DNA of 64,000 bases from Paenibacillus periandrae (GTDB lineage Bacteria; Bacillota; Bacilli; Paenibacillales; NBRC-103111). The stretch is from the NCBI RefSeq assembly GCF_022458865.1, contig NZ_JAJNMU010000029.1, forward strand, positions 46,331 to 110,330. Reading direction: 5' to 3'. Below the pieces are notes generated by a model that did no database searches, was not told the DNA's origin, and was given only the letters and a program-made list of their open reading frames with translations. How positions within the stretch are numbered: position 1 is the first letter of the stretch; the number at the start of each line of letters is the position of its first letter. Positions 48,217 to 56,702 of the stretch are shown one piece after another. The position numbers were made by a program, and so were the translations under genes.

Positions 48217-49293
48217 TTATTTAACATTCTGATCAGCAAACCAGGTTTTTATCGGTGCTTCCTGTTGAGCTGCCCATTCCGCTGGTGGCAGCAGAAAGCT
48301 GCCGTCCTGTCTGCGTTCCTTGCGCATCTGCACACCCTGAGCCAATGGAGTGAACAAGCTTTCTGTTGAAGGCAGTGACGTTAACATCGCTTGCGTTTCC
48401 GGCTTCATCATATATTCGACGAAGGCTTGAGCCGCCGCCGGATTTTTTGTTTTTTTACTTATGGCGATAACGCGGAGACTTCCGGGTGCACCTTCATCCG
48501 GCCAGATCACTTCTACAGGTTCGCCCGCCAGCTTTAATTCATAGGCATTGTGCTCCTGCAGCGCAGCCACATGAATCTCACCGCTTACCAAAGCTTTACC
48601 GACCGGTCCATTTTTGGGATAAACCCGCATGCCAGCTTCAAACCGCTGCTTGTACTTCTTTTTCGTTTCCTCCACTCCCCACTTCTGGAAGAAGGCAGAA
48701 ACTAAAGGGTAGGCAGGTGCTGCCACCGCAGGATCGGCATGTCCAACTGGACCTGAATAGGCAAAAAATTGCTCCCAGGTTTTGGGGGCTTTATCTGCTG
48801 GTACCAGCTTCGTGTTGTAGGCAATGACCGCCGCCGCATGAATGCCTACCGGATAATAAGCGTAATCCTTCGGCACGAGTGAAGCGCCATACTCGCTTAG
48901 CTTAGACAGATTGGCAGGCTTCCAGCCCTTCATTAGAAAGTCACGATCAGCCAGGCTGCGAACCGATCCATGTCCATCCATCATCAGTACGTCCCACTGC
49001 GGATTGCCTTGCTCCGCCTCAATTTTCGCCAAAGCTTCTCCACCGCCATAATGAACGGCTTCCATTTTAAATCCCGTTTCACTCGTAAATTTAGGTGCTA
49101 CCAGGTCGACAAAGTCATTACCGTACAAGTAAATCGTTTTGCCAGTGTCCTCAGCCGGCTTAGGCTCACTCTGAGTTGAGACTTCCGCTCCTTTGCCTGC
49201 AAGAGACGACGAACCATCCGTTCCACAGCCTGTTAACAGCATTCCGACAGCTATACTCATACCCAGAGCCATTCGCATCCATTTCCTGTTCAT
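48217..49293 (-). CDS. Extracellular solute-binding lipoprotein (Fe/AEP-type)
   Basis: A 358-residue substrate-binding protein. The lipoprotein signal is MNRKWMRMALGMSIAVGMLLTGC (lipobox LTGC, cysteine 23), followed by a linker and the mature domain with TIYLYGNDFVDLVAPKFTSETGFKMEAVHYGGGEALAKIEAEQGNPQWDVLMMDG, the pattern of the FbpA/AEP-binding group. The tyrosine pair that binds ferric iron is not obvious, so phosphonates or other anions are equally possible. ATG at 49293 has GGGAGG. Heads an operon with permease, ATPase and phosphoesterase; a LysR gene is divergent. Confidence 0.88.
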   Translation of the reverse strand: MNRKWMRMALGMSIAVGMLLTGCGTDGSSSLAGKGAEVSTQSEPKPAEDTGKTIYLYGNDFVDLVAPKFTSETGFKMEAVHYGGGEALAKIEAEQGNPQWDVLMMDGHGSVRSLADRDFLMKGWKPANLSKLSEYGASLVPKDYAYYPVGIHAAAVIAYNTKLVPADKAPKTWEQFFAYSGPVGHADPAVAAPAYPLVSAFFQKWGVEETKKKYKQRFEAGMRVYPKNGPVGKALVSGEIHVAALQEHNAYELKLAGEPVEVIWPDEGAPGSLRVIAISKKTKNPAAAQAFVEYMMKPETQAMLTSLPSTESLFTPLAQGVQMRKERRQDGSFLLPPAEWAAQQEAPIKTWFADQNVK

Positions 49294-49464
49294 ATGAACC
49301 TCCCTCGTTTCAGGTATCCGTCTTGGACCCTGTTACTTAAGTGTAAGTGACCATATTCATCAGAGGGTTAGCTGCGTGTTAACACAAAATTAAATAATAT
49401 TAATGATATTTTTGATAAAATAGATAATATGAATGATAGTTTGTATAAGAAAAGAGGTTAATCA
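49294..49464. promoter_or_regulatory. Divergent promoter of ABC operon and LysR gene
   Basis: 171 bp with AT-rich ATTAATGAT-type repeats at 49390-49440 next to the LysR start, the usual place for LysR autoregulation sites. No exact T-N11-A box is singled out. Confidence 0.4.
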
Positions 49465-50373
49465 ATGAATTTGCAGCAATTGAAAGTATTCGTGCTCGCT
49501 GTCGATTTGCAAAAACTGTACTTAGTAGCTGAGAAGCTGCAAATTACACAGCCTACTGTTACTTTTCATTTGAATAAATTGCAGGAGGATCTGGGAGTGT
49601 CTTTGTTCAAAACCAAATCTTACCATGTTATCAAGCTGACCGAAGCAGGTAAAGATCTATATCATTATGCTTTACAGGTAAATGCCCTCTCTGTGGAAAT
49701 ACATAGTCTGATGGATGAACATAAAGGAATGAAGGCCGGGCGGTTATCCATCGGCAGCACACATACGCCTGCTACTTATATGATTCCCCCGCTGCTGCGC
49801 GAATGGCGACACACTTATCCCGATCTCAGCTTGTTTCTTGATGTAAGGCCGGCACCTTTCATTCTAGAGCAGCTGAAAAACTTTGAAATCGATATAGGTA
49901 TCATTTCGCACACACATATGGAGGATCCCGATCTGATCAGCGAGCCTTTAGTCAAGGACGATCTGGTCATTATCCTCGCTGCCGCTCACCCTCTTGCACT
50001 TGTGGAGGAAATTATACCTGATCAACTTACTGATTATCCCTTCGTATCTCACGAGGAAGGATCGATTAGCAGGAAGCTCGTAGATGATTGGGTGCAGCAG
50101 CAAGACATCGTATTGGATATTGTCATGGAGGTGTCCAGCTCAGAGGCATTAAAAGCGGCAGTACGTCATGGAATCGGTTATGGAATGGTTTCAGAAACAT
50201 CCGTTAAAGCAGAAGAACAGGAAGGTAGTCTAGTCGTAAAACCGATCCCATTCTGGATGCCCAAACGATATATTTACGCTGTGAAGCATAAGAAAAAGCT
50301 GATTGGTCCTGCTCAACACCTATTCTGGAGAAAACTGGAGCATGCATTCCGCTCACAGGTGCCCACTTATTAA
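49465..50373 (+). CDS. LysR family transcriptional regulator
   Basis: A 302-residue LTTR: HTH NLQQLKVFVLAVDLQKLYLVAEKLQITQPTVTFHLNKLQEDLGVSLFKTKSYHVIKLTEAG (residues 2-62) and a periplasmic-binding-like effector domain from about 90 (GRLSIGSTHTPATYMIPPLLREW). ATG at 49465 follows AAGAGGTT. Divergent from the ABC operon, it probably controls it in response to the transported solute. Confidence 0.88.
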   Translation: MNLQQLKVFVLAVDLQKLYLVAEKLQITQPTVTFHLNKLQEDLGVSLFKTKSYHVIKLTEAGKDLYHYALQVNALSVEIHSLMDEHKGMKAGRLSIGSTHTPATYMIPPLLREWRHTYPDLSLFLDVRPAPFILEQLKNFEIDIGIISHTHMEDPDLISEPLVKDDLVIILAAAHPLALVEEIIPDQLTDYPFVSHEEGSISRKLVDDWVQQQDIVLDIVMEVSSSEALKAAVRHGIGYGMVSETSVKAEEQEGSLVVKPIPFWMPKRYIYAVKHKKKLIGPAQHLFWRKLEHAFRSQVPTY

Positions 50374-50393
50374 ATCTCATATCCTGAACAAAA

Positions 50394-50432
50394 TAGAACC
50401 CTCCATGATGATAGAGGGTTCTAGCTTTTTTT
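50394..50432 (+). terminator. Terminator after LysR gene
   Basis: A 10-bp perfect stem TAGAACCCTC / GAGGGTTCTA with a 10-base loop and a run of seven or eight T. Confidence 0.88.
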
Positions 50433-50458
50433 CGGCAAAACTTACTTTTCTATTACTC

Positions 50459-50881
50459 TTATTTTCCTTCAGCTATAAACGTCTCGATTCGTGATTTGAT
50501 CGCATCCCGAACTTCACGGAATTTATCCATGATTTCTTCTTCTGTACCTGTCGCTTTGGCAGGATCATCAAAGCCCCAATGCCATTTCACTACATGAGTA
50601 TTGGAAATCACGGGACAATGCTCGTCTGCATGCCCACACAAGGTAATCACATAATCTGCACGGTTTAATAGTTCAGGGTCAATGACGTTCGAAGTGTTGC
50701 CGCTGATGTCCATACCTACTTCATTCATGACCTGAACAGCCCGCGGATTAAGTCCATGAGCTTCCAGACCGGCACTTTGGACATTATATTGCTCACCGCC
50801 TAATTTGTTTAAAAATCCATCAGCAATCTGGCTTCTACAAGAATTTCCTGTGCATAAAAAATAAACAAGTTTCTTTTCCAT
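50459..50881 (-). CDS. arsC: Arsenate reductase, thioredoxin-coupled
   Basis: A 140-residue low-molecular-weight-phosphatase-fold enzyme that reduces arsenate to arsenite. The P-loop is LCTGNSCRSQIADG (Cys10 nucleophile, residues 9-22) and the redox pair is in TLCGHADEHCP (Cys82 and Cys89). All three cysteines of the thioredoxin-linked family are there. ATG at 50881 has GGGGATAGG; a frame to 50902 is less likely. No arsenic pump or ArsR gene stands next to it, so it is an isolated copy or serves a system elsewhere. Confidence 0.93.
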   Translation of the reverse strand: MEKKLVYFLCTGNSCRSQIADGFLNKLGGEQYNVQSAGLEAHGLNPRAVQVMNEVGMDISGNTSNVIDPELLNRADYVITLCGHADEHCPVISNTHVVKWHWGFDDPAKATGTEEEIMDKFREVRDAIKSRIETFIAEGK

Positions 50882-51042
50882 GTGTCCTATCCCCATCCTC
50901 ATTTTTTTATGATATCAACTTCAGCTACAAGTAGAGGCCAGTCAATGTAATCAATAGTGTAGCCAGTGATCCGATCGGCCTTGCCTTTCCTTATCTTAAC
51001 AAAATGGCAAGTACCTTGGTATATACCCTACATAAAAAAAGA

Positions 51043-51058
51043 GCCTCACATTGGAGGC
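51043..51058 (-). terminator. Terminator after methyltransferase gene
   Basis: A short stem GCCTC / GAGGC with a 6-base loop, followed on the minus strand by TCTTTTTTT. It lies 70 bp after the stop codon. Confidence 0.65.
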
Positions 51059-51129
51059 CCAGACTGTTGAGATCCTGTGGGATCACAAATCGATGCTGGC
51101 TTTAGCTGAAACAACATATATTCCCATAT

Positions 51130-51912
51130 TTACAATGGACGAATTGCTTGAAAATAAACGGCTTCACCTGCAAAACTCGATAGCCCGCCTGATTCATCGA
51201 TTTGAATGGAAAAGAACTCCTGGAAATCCTGCGGAACTTGCAGCATCTTTGCCTCTAACGAAGCTATTTCCTCTTCTGGAAGCCCGGATCGTTCGCACCA
51301 GTCTTGAAACTGGAAAGGTTTGGGGAAACAAACGAGCATCTCTATGCGGAAGCCTATGGTTTCCAGCAGATTGATCCATTCTGACTTTTTCCACACCCGA
51401 ACATGGCTGGGGTCTCTTTGCTTTTCTATCTCATTGTAAAATTGATCGTATTGATCTAGTTGGGGAGCTACATTGTCAATTAGCAGCAGCTTGCCACCCG
51501 GCTTGACGACTCGGAACGCTTCTTCAGCGAAAGCAGGGATATTTGGAAAATGATGCGCCGCAATCCTGCACGTAACGAGCTCGAAGGAAGCGTCAAGAAA
51601 AGGAAGCTGCTCCGCATCTCCCTTAACAAATTCGACGTTAGAATGACCGTTCCCACGGATAAATTCGGAGGCGTTCGTTAACATTTCTTCGGTCAAGTCA
51701 TAGGCTGTCACACGATGAACCAAAGGGGCAAGAGCGTTGGCTACGTGCCCGCCACCCGTCGCAATGTCAAGCACATCCATATTCGTATCGGCTTTGGATA
51801 ATGAGACGAGCAGCGACAAATCTTCGCCTTTGGCATGACGATTACTTGTGACATATTTACTGGCGTTTTTAGCAAATTGCTTCTGCACTTGATCTTTAAT
51901 CGAATCTTCCAT
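51130..51912 (-). CDS. Class I SAM-dependent methyltransferase
   Basis: A 260-residue methyltransferase of the UbiE/YcgJ type. Motif I is VLDIATGGGHVANAL (about residue 44), motif II VEFVKGDAEQLPF and motif III with GGKLLLIDN. The substrate is unknown. ATG at 51912 follows AGGAGGAAA. It is divergent from the AraC gene at 52141 and appears monocistronic. Confidence 0.88.
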   Translation of the reverse strand: MEDSIKDQVQKQFAKNASKYVTSNRHAKGEDLSLLVSLSKADTNMDVLDIATGGGHVANALAPLVHRVTAYDLTEEMLTNASEFIRGNGHSNVEFVKGDAEQLPFLDASFELVTCRIAAHHFPNIPAFAEEAFRVVKPGGKLLLIDNVAPQLDQYDQFYNEIEKQRDPSHVRVWKKSEWINLLETIGFRIEMLVCFPKPFQFQDWCERSGLPEEEIASLEAKMLQVPQDFQEFFSIQIDESGGLSSFAGEAVYFQAIRPL

Positions 51913-52140
51913 CGTCGTTTCCTCCTAATTTACAGATCAGAGCTTCTGAATTGCATTAGTTTCATTTAATGAAACAATATATCGTATTGTGAAACTAAAT
52001 TAAATTTACCATACATTCTTGGAGCTGTAAATAGGAGGAGACCGTGTATCCGTCGCCACCCCTCCCTGCTCCACAATCGGATGCGGGGATGGTTAAATGT
52101 GATATCATTAGATCATACTGCTCAGATGGGGGGACGTTGA

Positions 52141-53022
52141 GTGCAAGTTCAATTGCATACACTTTTTCGGCCAAAACAAGCAAGCGGCAGAGTGGCAACC
52201 AACCGATATATGGAAATTCCGCCTTCCCTGCTGCTAGCTCCTTATGTATCCTGTTACTGGGTGTCCGAACCGTTAATGCAAGATCAGGATTGTCATCTTT
52301 CATTTAATATGTACCATGAAGCAGCAGTCGACAGGGTTCTGCCGGATGGCTGCAATGATATTATATTTGAGCACGATCTTAAGCTTAATCAATTCAGAGC
52401 TCGGTATTCGGGATTTTTTGAGGGGTCCTTTACAGTTACCTATGATCAGCAGCATCCCGTTCGAAAGTTCGGTGTACGATTTTTTCCAGGTGGGGCCCAT
52501 GCATTGTTAGGCGTTCCACTGCATGAATTTGCTAATTCTCTAGTGGATGTAGACTTGGTTTGGCCCGGGATGCATAATGAAATCGGATACAGGGTGTTCG
52601 AAGAACCATCTTCCTATAAAAGGGTTCAGATCATGGAACAATACCTGCTCTCTTGTATGCGTACCCATAAATCCATGAACGACAGCCTTATCCATAATCT
52701 GCTTCATCACATCTTTGTAACCGAAGGAAAAACGAGTGTACAGGAATTAGCCAACAAAGAAGTGATTAGTACACGGCAAATGAACCGCATCTTTTATCAA
52801 TGGATCGGAGCCAGTCCAAAGAGATTTTGTGATGTAGTACGGTTTCAAGCAATTATTGATGACATACAGAGCCTGGGAAAGATAGACGGAGCTTCGCTTG
52901 CCTTGAACCACGGGTATTTCGATCAAGCGCATATGATTCGAGATTTCAAACGCTTTTACGGTGAATCACCGCTTGTTGCGGCCAGAGAATTTGGAAACAT
53001 GTCCGATTTTTACAATCCTTAG
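52141..53022 (+). CDS. AraC family regulator with N-terminal DUF6597-like domain
   Basis: A 293-residue regulator. The N-terminal part (PSLLLAPYVSCYWVSEP ... VLPDGCNDIIFEHD ... GVRFFPGGAHALLGVPLHEFANSLVDV) is the domain found in many AraC-type regulators with this exact opening; the C-terminus is an HTH_18 with QELANKEVISTRQMNRIFYQWIGASPKRFCDVVRFQ and LALNHGYFDQAHMIRDFKRFYGESP. GTG at 52141 has GGGGGAC. The next gene, a VOC protein, is probably its target. Confidence 0.88.
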   Translation: MQVQLHTLFRPKQASGRVATNRYMEIPPSLLLAPYVSCYWVSEPLMQDQDCHLSFNMYHEAAVDRVLPDGCNDIIFEHDLKLNQFRARYSGFFEGSFTVTYDQQHPVRKFGVRFFPGGAHALLGVPLHEFANSLVDVDLVWPGMHNEIGYRVFEEPSSYKRVQIMEQYLLSCMRTHKSMNDSLIHNLLHHIFVTEGKTSVQELANKEVISTRQMNRIFYQWIGASPKRFCDVVRFQAIIDDIQSLGKIDGASLALNHGYFDQAHMIRDFKRFYGESPLVAAREFGNMSDFYNP

Positions 53023-53084
53023 TGCTTAAAGTCGATTAATATAAGAAAGTGAGCTGTGAAGTAAACGAACAGGGAGGCATTATT

Positions 53085-53504
53085 TTGAAACCACGTATTA
53101 CGGTACTTACACTGGGTGTAGATGATCTGGAAAGATCATTAAAATTTTATCGCGATGGTCTCGGGCTACCGACAGAAGGGATTATCGGCACAGAATTTGA
53201 GCATGGGGCTGTTGCTTTTTTTGACTTGGAATCAGGGCTAAAGCTTGCAATCTGGAATCGCAAAGATCTCGCACATGACGTTAATATTACTCAAATTGGG
53301 TCAAGCGCTACTGAATTTACTATCGGACACAATGTGAGCAGTAAAGAAGAAGTGGACACGGTGATGGAGGAGATCAAAAAGGCTGGTGCTACAATAACAG
53401 TCCCTGCACATGACACTTTTTGGGGAGGATACTCCGGCTACTTTCAAGACCCGGATGGTCATTTGTGGGAAGTCGTCTGGAATCCAGAGTGGGATGTTAA
53501 CTAA
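53085..53504 (+). CDS. VOC (glyoxalase-like) family protein
   Basis: A 139-residue vicinal-oxygen-chelate protein: paired beta-alpha-beta modules with ITVLTLGVDDLERSLKFYRDGLGLP at the start and YSGYFQDPDGHLWEVVWNP at the end, the latter carrying the metal-ligand glutamate. Its first ligand position holds no histidine (TLGVDD), so it may bind a ligand without metal or act as a binding-resistance protein. It starts with TTG at 53085 behind GGGAGG. It lies 62 bp after the AraC gene. Confidence 0.85.
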   Translation: MKPRITVLTLGVDDLERSLKFYRDGLGLPTEGIIGTEFEHGAVAFFDLESGLKLAIWNRKDLAHDVNITQIGSSATEFTIGHNVSSKEEVDTVMEEIKKAGATITVPAHDTFWGGYSGYFQDPDGHLWEVVWNPEWDVN

Positions 53505-53517
53505 TCATTTTAAAAGA

Positions 53518-53547
53518 AGAACTCTCCATAATCGGAGGGTTCTTTAT
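53518..53547 (+). terminator. Terminator after VOC gene
   Basis: A 10-bp stem AGAACTCTCC / GGAGGGTTCT (one G-T) with a 6-base loop and TTTAT. Confidence 0.7.
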
Positions 53548-53578
53548 CACTTAACAAATTAGACATGGGAACACGATG

Positions 53579-54367
53579 TTACATGCTGCCGCTGTCTTCC
53601 TGAGAGACTGCCATGCTTTTGTAAAACACATTAAATTCCTTCCAAGATGTTTTGTGGTACGCTTCTAAGACCCCATAGGTTACAATATCCTCTTTATCGA
53701 CTTCTTTATAAGGAAGCAATATTTCAACGTCCGAATGAAAAGGAAAATAGGTTAATTCGATGATATCCTTCGTTCTCCATCTGACTTGTGATTTATTAGT
53801 AGAGTCGATCGAATAATTGAGGCCCTGTGAAAACCATTCGTATTGATCTGTTGGTGTTCCCGGTTGTTGCATACACAAAAATAATGATAGTTCATCACAA
53901 ATAAGCAGCGCTCTTAAATGCTTTTGTAATGGCAACGATAGCTCGTCATCCATATTTAAAAGTTTCTTGAGTGTCTTTTGTCTTACATATTCCATGTTTA
54001 AATATTCCTGAACATCCTTTTGTTTGATTCTTTCAAATAAAGTCGTATATAAGAGACTGCATAACAAAGCCGAATAATGGCTTACCTCTTGAATTTCATC
54101 AATTCCCTTTTTGTAAAATACAAACCTTGGTTTAAGCGGAAAATCACGAAACGAATAAGGCTTATGCTTGGCATCATTCCAAAATGGTGCAGAATCTAAA
54201 TCAATCCAGCCTCTATCGTGCTGATAAGCCGCATAAATAAACTCATCTTGTTGTGCTTTATTAATAAAAAAATCGTTTTTGAATTCGGATGCAAGCTTCC
54301 CGGAAACATGCGCATGATCATGTTGAGTAATCATGACAAAAGCATTTTGTTTTTCATAGACAATCAT
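53579..54367 (-). CDS. DUF3891 family protein
   Basis: A 262-residue cytoplasmic protein of the uncharacterised DUF3891 family. The hallmark opening is seen: VMITQHDHAHVSGKLASEF, followed by IYAAYQHDRGWIDLD and YKPYSFRDFPLK-like KPYSFRDFP; the several histidines and aspartates suggest a metal site of HD-like kind. Function is unknown. ATG at 54367 follows AAAGGATGG. A PH-like protein gene lies upstream (22-bp gap), likely the same operon. Confidence 0.8.
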   Translation of the reverse strand: MIVYEKQNAFVMITQHDHAHVSGKLASEFKNDFFINKAQQDEFIYAAYQHDRGWIDLDSAPFWNDAKHKPYSFRDFPLKPRFVFYKKGIDEIQEVSHYSALLCSLLYTTLFERIKQKDVQEYLNMEYVRQKTLKKLLNMDDELSLPLQKHLRALLICDELSLFLCMQQPGTPTDQYEWFSQGLNYSIDSTNKSQVRWRTKDIIELTYFPFHSDVEILLPYKEVDKEDIVTYGVLEAYHKTSWKEFNVFYKSMAVSQEDSGSM

Positions 54368-54389
54368 CGTAGGAAACCATCCTTTCGAT

Positions 54390-54746
54390 TCATAAATAAC
54401 TACAATTTTTTGAAATAAGATCTACCAGTTCTTCGGGAGCTTGGCTCTGTAGGACCACTTTGTCAAATTCACTATCTTTCAAATCGAGCATGACTACTTG
54501 AGTAGAATCGTGAAAGGATAAAAAATATTTTTGTCCCTTATGCAGGAAATTACCCGCTTTATAGCCGTATGGAACAGAAATACCGGCTCTTTTTACAGCT
54601 CCCCACGGAAAATCAAAATTTCCGGTTTGTACGTTTTGAATTGAAGCATAAGGAATCTTTATCTCTTTTCTTAAACTGGCTACCGCCGTCCAGCCTGTAA
54701 TTTTCAATACGATCTCGTGGTTCTCTAAAATAATTTGAACACTCAT
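54390..54746 (-). CDS. Small PH-like domain protein of unknown function
   Basis: A protein of about 118 residues with a beta-rich pattern: MSVQIILENHEIVLKITGWTAVASLRKEIKIPYASIQNV then AGNFLHKGQKYFLSFHDSTQVVMLDLKDSEFDKVVL and a final helix. This order of strands and end helix suits a bacterial pleckstrin-homology-like domain. The start is uncertain: ATG at 54746 fits the domain, but ATG at 54806 or upstream is possible, as no strong ribosome binding site is seen. It is divergent from the AraC gene at 54893 and lies before the DUF3891 gene. Confidence 0.6.
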   Translation of the reverse strand: MSVQIILENHEIVLKITGWTAVASLRKEIKIPYASIQNVQTGNFDFPWGAVKRAGISVPYGYKAGNFLHKGQKYFLSFHDSTQVVMLDLKDSEFDKVVLQSQAPEELVDLISKNCSYL

Positions 54747-54892
54747 CTTAATTTCTGTACAATCCGCATACGAATCCCATCGCGCTTTGCGTCCAAGGTG
54801 ATTCATAGACGCTTTTAATATGGTAAAATTTAAGGAGATTACATCATGAGCCATGAGGAAATCAACTGGGCTCATGTTCAAGGAGAGCTGTC

Positions 54893-55729
54893 ATGTATTT
54901 GCGCAAAATCGATATGGTAGATTTATCAGGGGTTCTGAGCAAGGAAAACGGAGGGGGCATCCATCCCTATCATGAAATTCTCTTCATCTCAGATGGCGTG
55001 GTCACGCTTCAATGGATGGGCCAAGCCTACCTGTCAGCTGCACCAGCTCTTTTCCTGCTGCCACCGAATACTCCACATGTATTAGTCAAGCAATCTGAAG
55101 TCTGCCGTTTTGGATACATCGAACTTGACATGTTGGGCTCCACACAATTTCCGAGTCTTGTACATGCAATTTCATGGAATGGGATGCAGTCCAATAAAGA
55201 CCCACAGCTGTCTGCATTCGTCCCAATTTATCAGACTGCATCCAGAATGTGGGATAGCTATGACCCTCAGAGCCCCTATCAATCTATTGCCGAAGACCTC
55301 ATGCTATTGGACATTCGTCGGCTGCTGCTACTTATTACCTGTTTTCTAGAGGCTCACGAGCTTCGGGATATATCCCCATCTTTAGAGGCCTTCCGGTATA
55401 CCGAAGATGCCAACCAACGAATTCAGAAGATCATGCGCTACATGGAATCCAACTATCAGAATCCGATGACCGTCAACCTGTTAGCCTCCCATGCTCACCT
55501 AGACGTTTCCTACTTTATACGTTCATTTCACAAAATCGCCGGCAGAACACCGCTTCAATACCTGCATGATCTGCGCTTGAATGCAGCAGCCTGTTTTTTA
55601 TCTACGACCCAAATGCCCGTACAGGCAATTAGCGATGCCGTTGGTTTTCAAAGCATCCATTACTTCAGTCGGCTATTTAAGCAAAGATATGAAGTAAGTC
55701 CCTCCTTGTGGAGAAAACAAGATACTTAG
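54893..55729 (+). CDS. AraC family regulator (cupin type)
   Basis: A 278-residue AraC/XylS regulator with a cupin-like sensing part (HPYHEILFISDGVVTLQWMGQAYLSAAPALFLLPPNTPHVL, residues 24-65) and a C-terminal double HTH (VNLLASHAHLDVSYFIRSFHKIAGRTPLQYLHDLRL and ISDAVGFQSIHYFSRLFKQRYEVSPSLWRK). The DNA-binding half is complete and typical. ATG at 54893 has AAGGAGAG. Targets may be the divergent PH-like and DUF3891 genes. Confidence 0.88.
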   Translation: MYLRKIDMVDLSGVLSKENGGGIHPYHEILFISDGVVTLQWMGQAYLSAAPALFLLPPNTPHVLVKQSEVCRFGYIELDMLGSTQFPSLVHAISWNGMQSNKDPQLSAFVPIYQTASRMWDSYDPQSPYQSIAEDLMLLDIRRLLLLITCFLEAHELRDISPSLEAFRYTEDANQRIQKIMRYMESNYQNPMTVNLLASHAHLDVSYFIRSFHKIAGRTPLQYLHDLRLNAAACFLSTTQMPVQAISDAVGFQSIHYFSRLFKQRYEVSPSLWRKQDT

Positions 55730-55749
55730 ATGCTTACTTACTGTTCAAT

Positions 55750-55860
55750 TTAGAAAAAGAAAATGACATTACCAAGCACAAGATTGCAAATTCCCACCCT
55801 GTTTTTTGCGGATTTATCATTTTGGTGTTGTTCGATTTCATTAGGTTTTCGAAATTTCAT
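55750..55860 (-). CDS. Possible 36-residue small protein
   Basis: A short frame MKFRKPNEIEQHQNDKSAKN followed by a 16-residue hydrophobic end (RVGICNLVLGNVIFFF). Its case rests on a very strong ribosome binding site, GAGGAGG six bases before the ATG, and a polar head with an apolar tail that could be one membrane helix. The abrupt end after FFF suggests either a real small membrane protein or a gene truncated by a frameshift. Not recognised. Confidence 0.45.
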   Translation of the reverse strand: MKFRKPNEIEQHQNDKSAKNRVGICNLVLGNVIFFF

Positions 55861-55899
55861 TTTGTTTCCTCCTCGAAAGTAAATAATTTTTCAACTGTA

Positions 55900-56129
55900 G
55901 TTTCAAAATGAATAAATAATCTAAACGCTAAGGATAATGTGGGTATTTCCCCCTTCCTTTACGCTGCCATAAGCTAAATCTATAACAACATGATGCTATC
56001 CATCATTGCTCGCCTCAACTTGAGTTCGAATTTAATTAATTTAGCAATCTTGCATGCACATGATTACTTTTCAATGGTATAATCGGTTTACTTATAAATT
56101 CAAGGTTTTTAGATGGAGGTTGTTAAAAC
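55900..56129. other. Intergenic stretch before HAD gene
   Basis: AT-rich DNA with no frame I can support. It ends in the promoter and GGAGG of the HAD-family gene at 56130. Confidence 0.4.
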
Positions 56130-56696
56130 TTGCATATCGGAATCGATTTGGACAACACCATTCTAGATGCAACTACAGCTCATTTACATTACTATAATAT
56201 CGCGTCTGGATTATCGTTAACGCCTGAAGATGTGAATGATTTTTATTTATACCGTTTATATGGGTGGGATAAGGAAGAACGCGATGCCGTTTATAATAAA
56301 TACGGTCACGATATTCATTGGAATTCATCACCTCTACCCATGGCCTTAGAAATATTACAGAAACTATACACTCAACATCAAATATCTATTATTACCGCAC
56401 GACCCATGCTTTATCGTGAGGTTACTATTAACTGGCTTCAGCACCATAAGATTAATTATCACCATATCACACTGATTGAAAATAAACTCCAAGCATGTAT
56501 TCAATCCAAGGTTGATGTATTGATTGATGACGGTCCTCATTATGCAGAGGAGTTTGCCCTTGTCAATAAGCCCGTTATTTTATATGAACAGCCCTATAAT
56601 TTATCGGTTGTAAATCCGTTAGTATATCGTGCTGCCAATTGGAATGAGGTAGACAAACATGTTGATTACTTAGCCGCTAATCTAAACTTGAGTTAA
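56130..56696 (+). CDS. HAD-superfamily 5'-nucleotidase-like phosphatase
   Basis: A 188-residue haloacid-dehalogenase-fold phosphatase of the 5'(3')-deoxyribonucleotidase type. Motif I is IGIDLDNTILDA (residues 3-14, the nucleophile and acid-base aspartates), motif II ISIITARPM and motif IV VDVLIDDGPHYAEE. It probably dephosphorylates nucleotides. It starts with TTG ten bases after GGAGG. It lies 6 bp before the MepB-like gene in the same direction. Confidence 0.85.
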   Translation: MHIGIDLDNTILDATTAHLHYYNIASGLSLTPEDVNDFYLYRLYGWDKEERDAVYNKYGHDIHWNSSPLPMALEILQKLYTQHQISIITARPMLYREVTINWLQHHKINYHHITLIENKLQACIQSKVDVLIDDGPHYAEEFALVNKPVILYEQPYNLSVVNPLVYRAANWNEVDKHVDYLAANLNLS

Positions 56697-56702
56697 ACAA
56701 GT

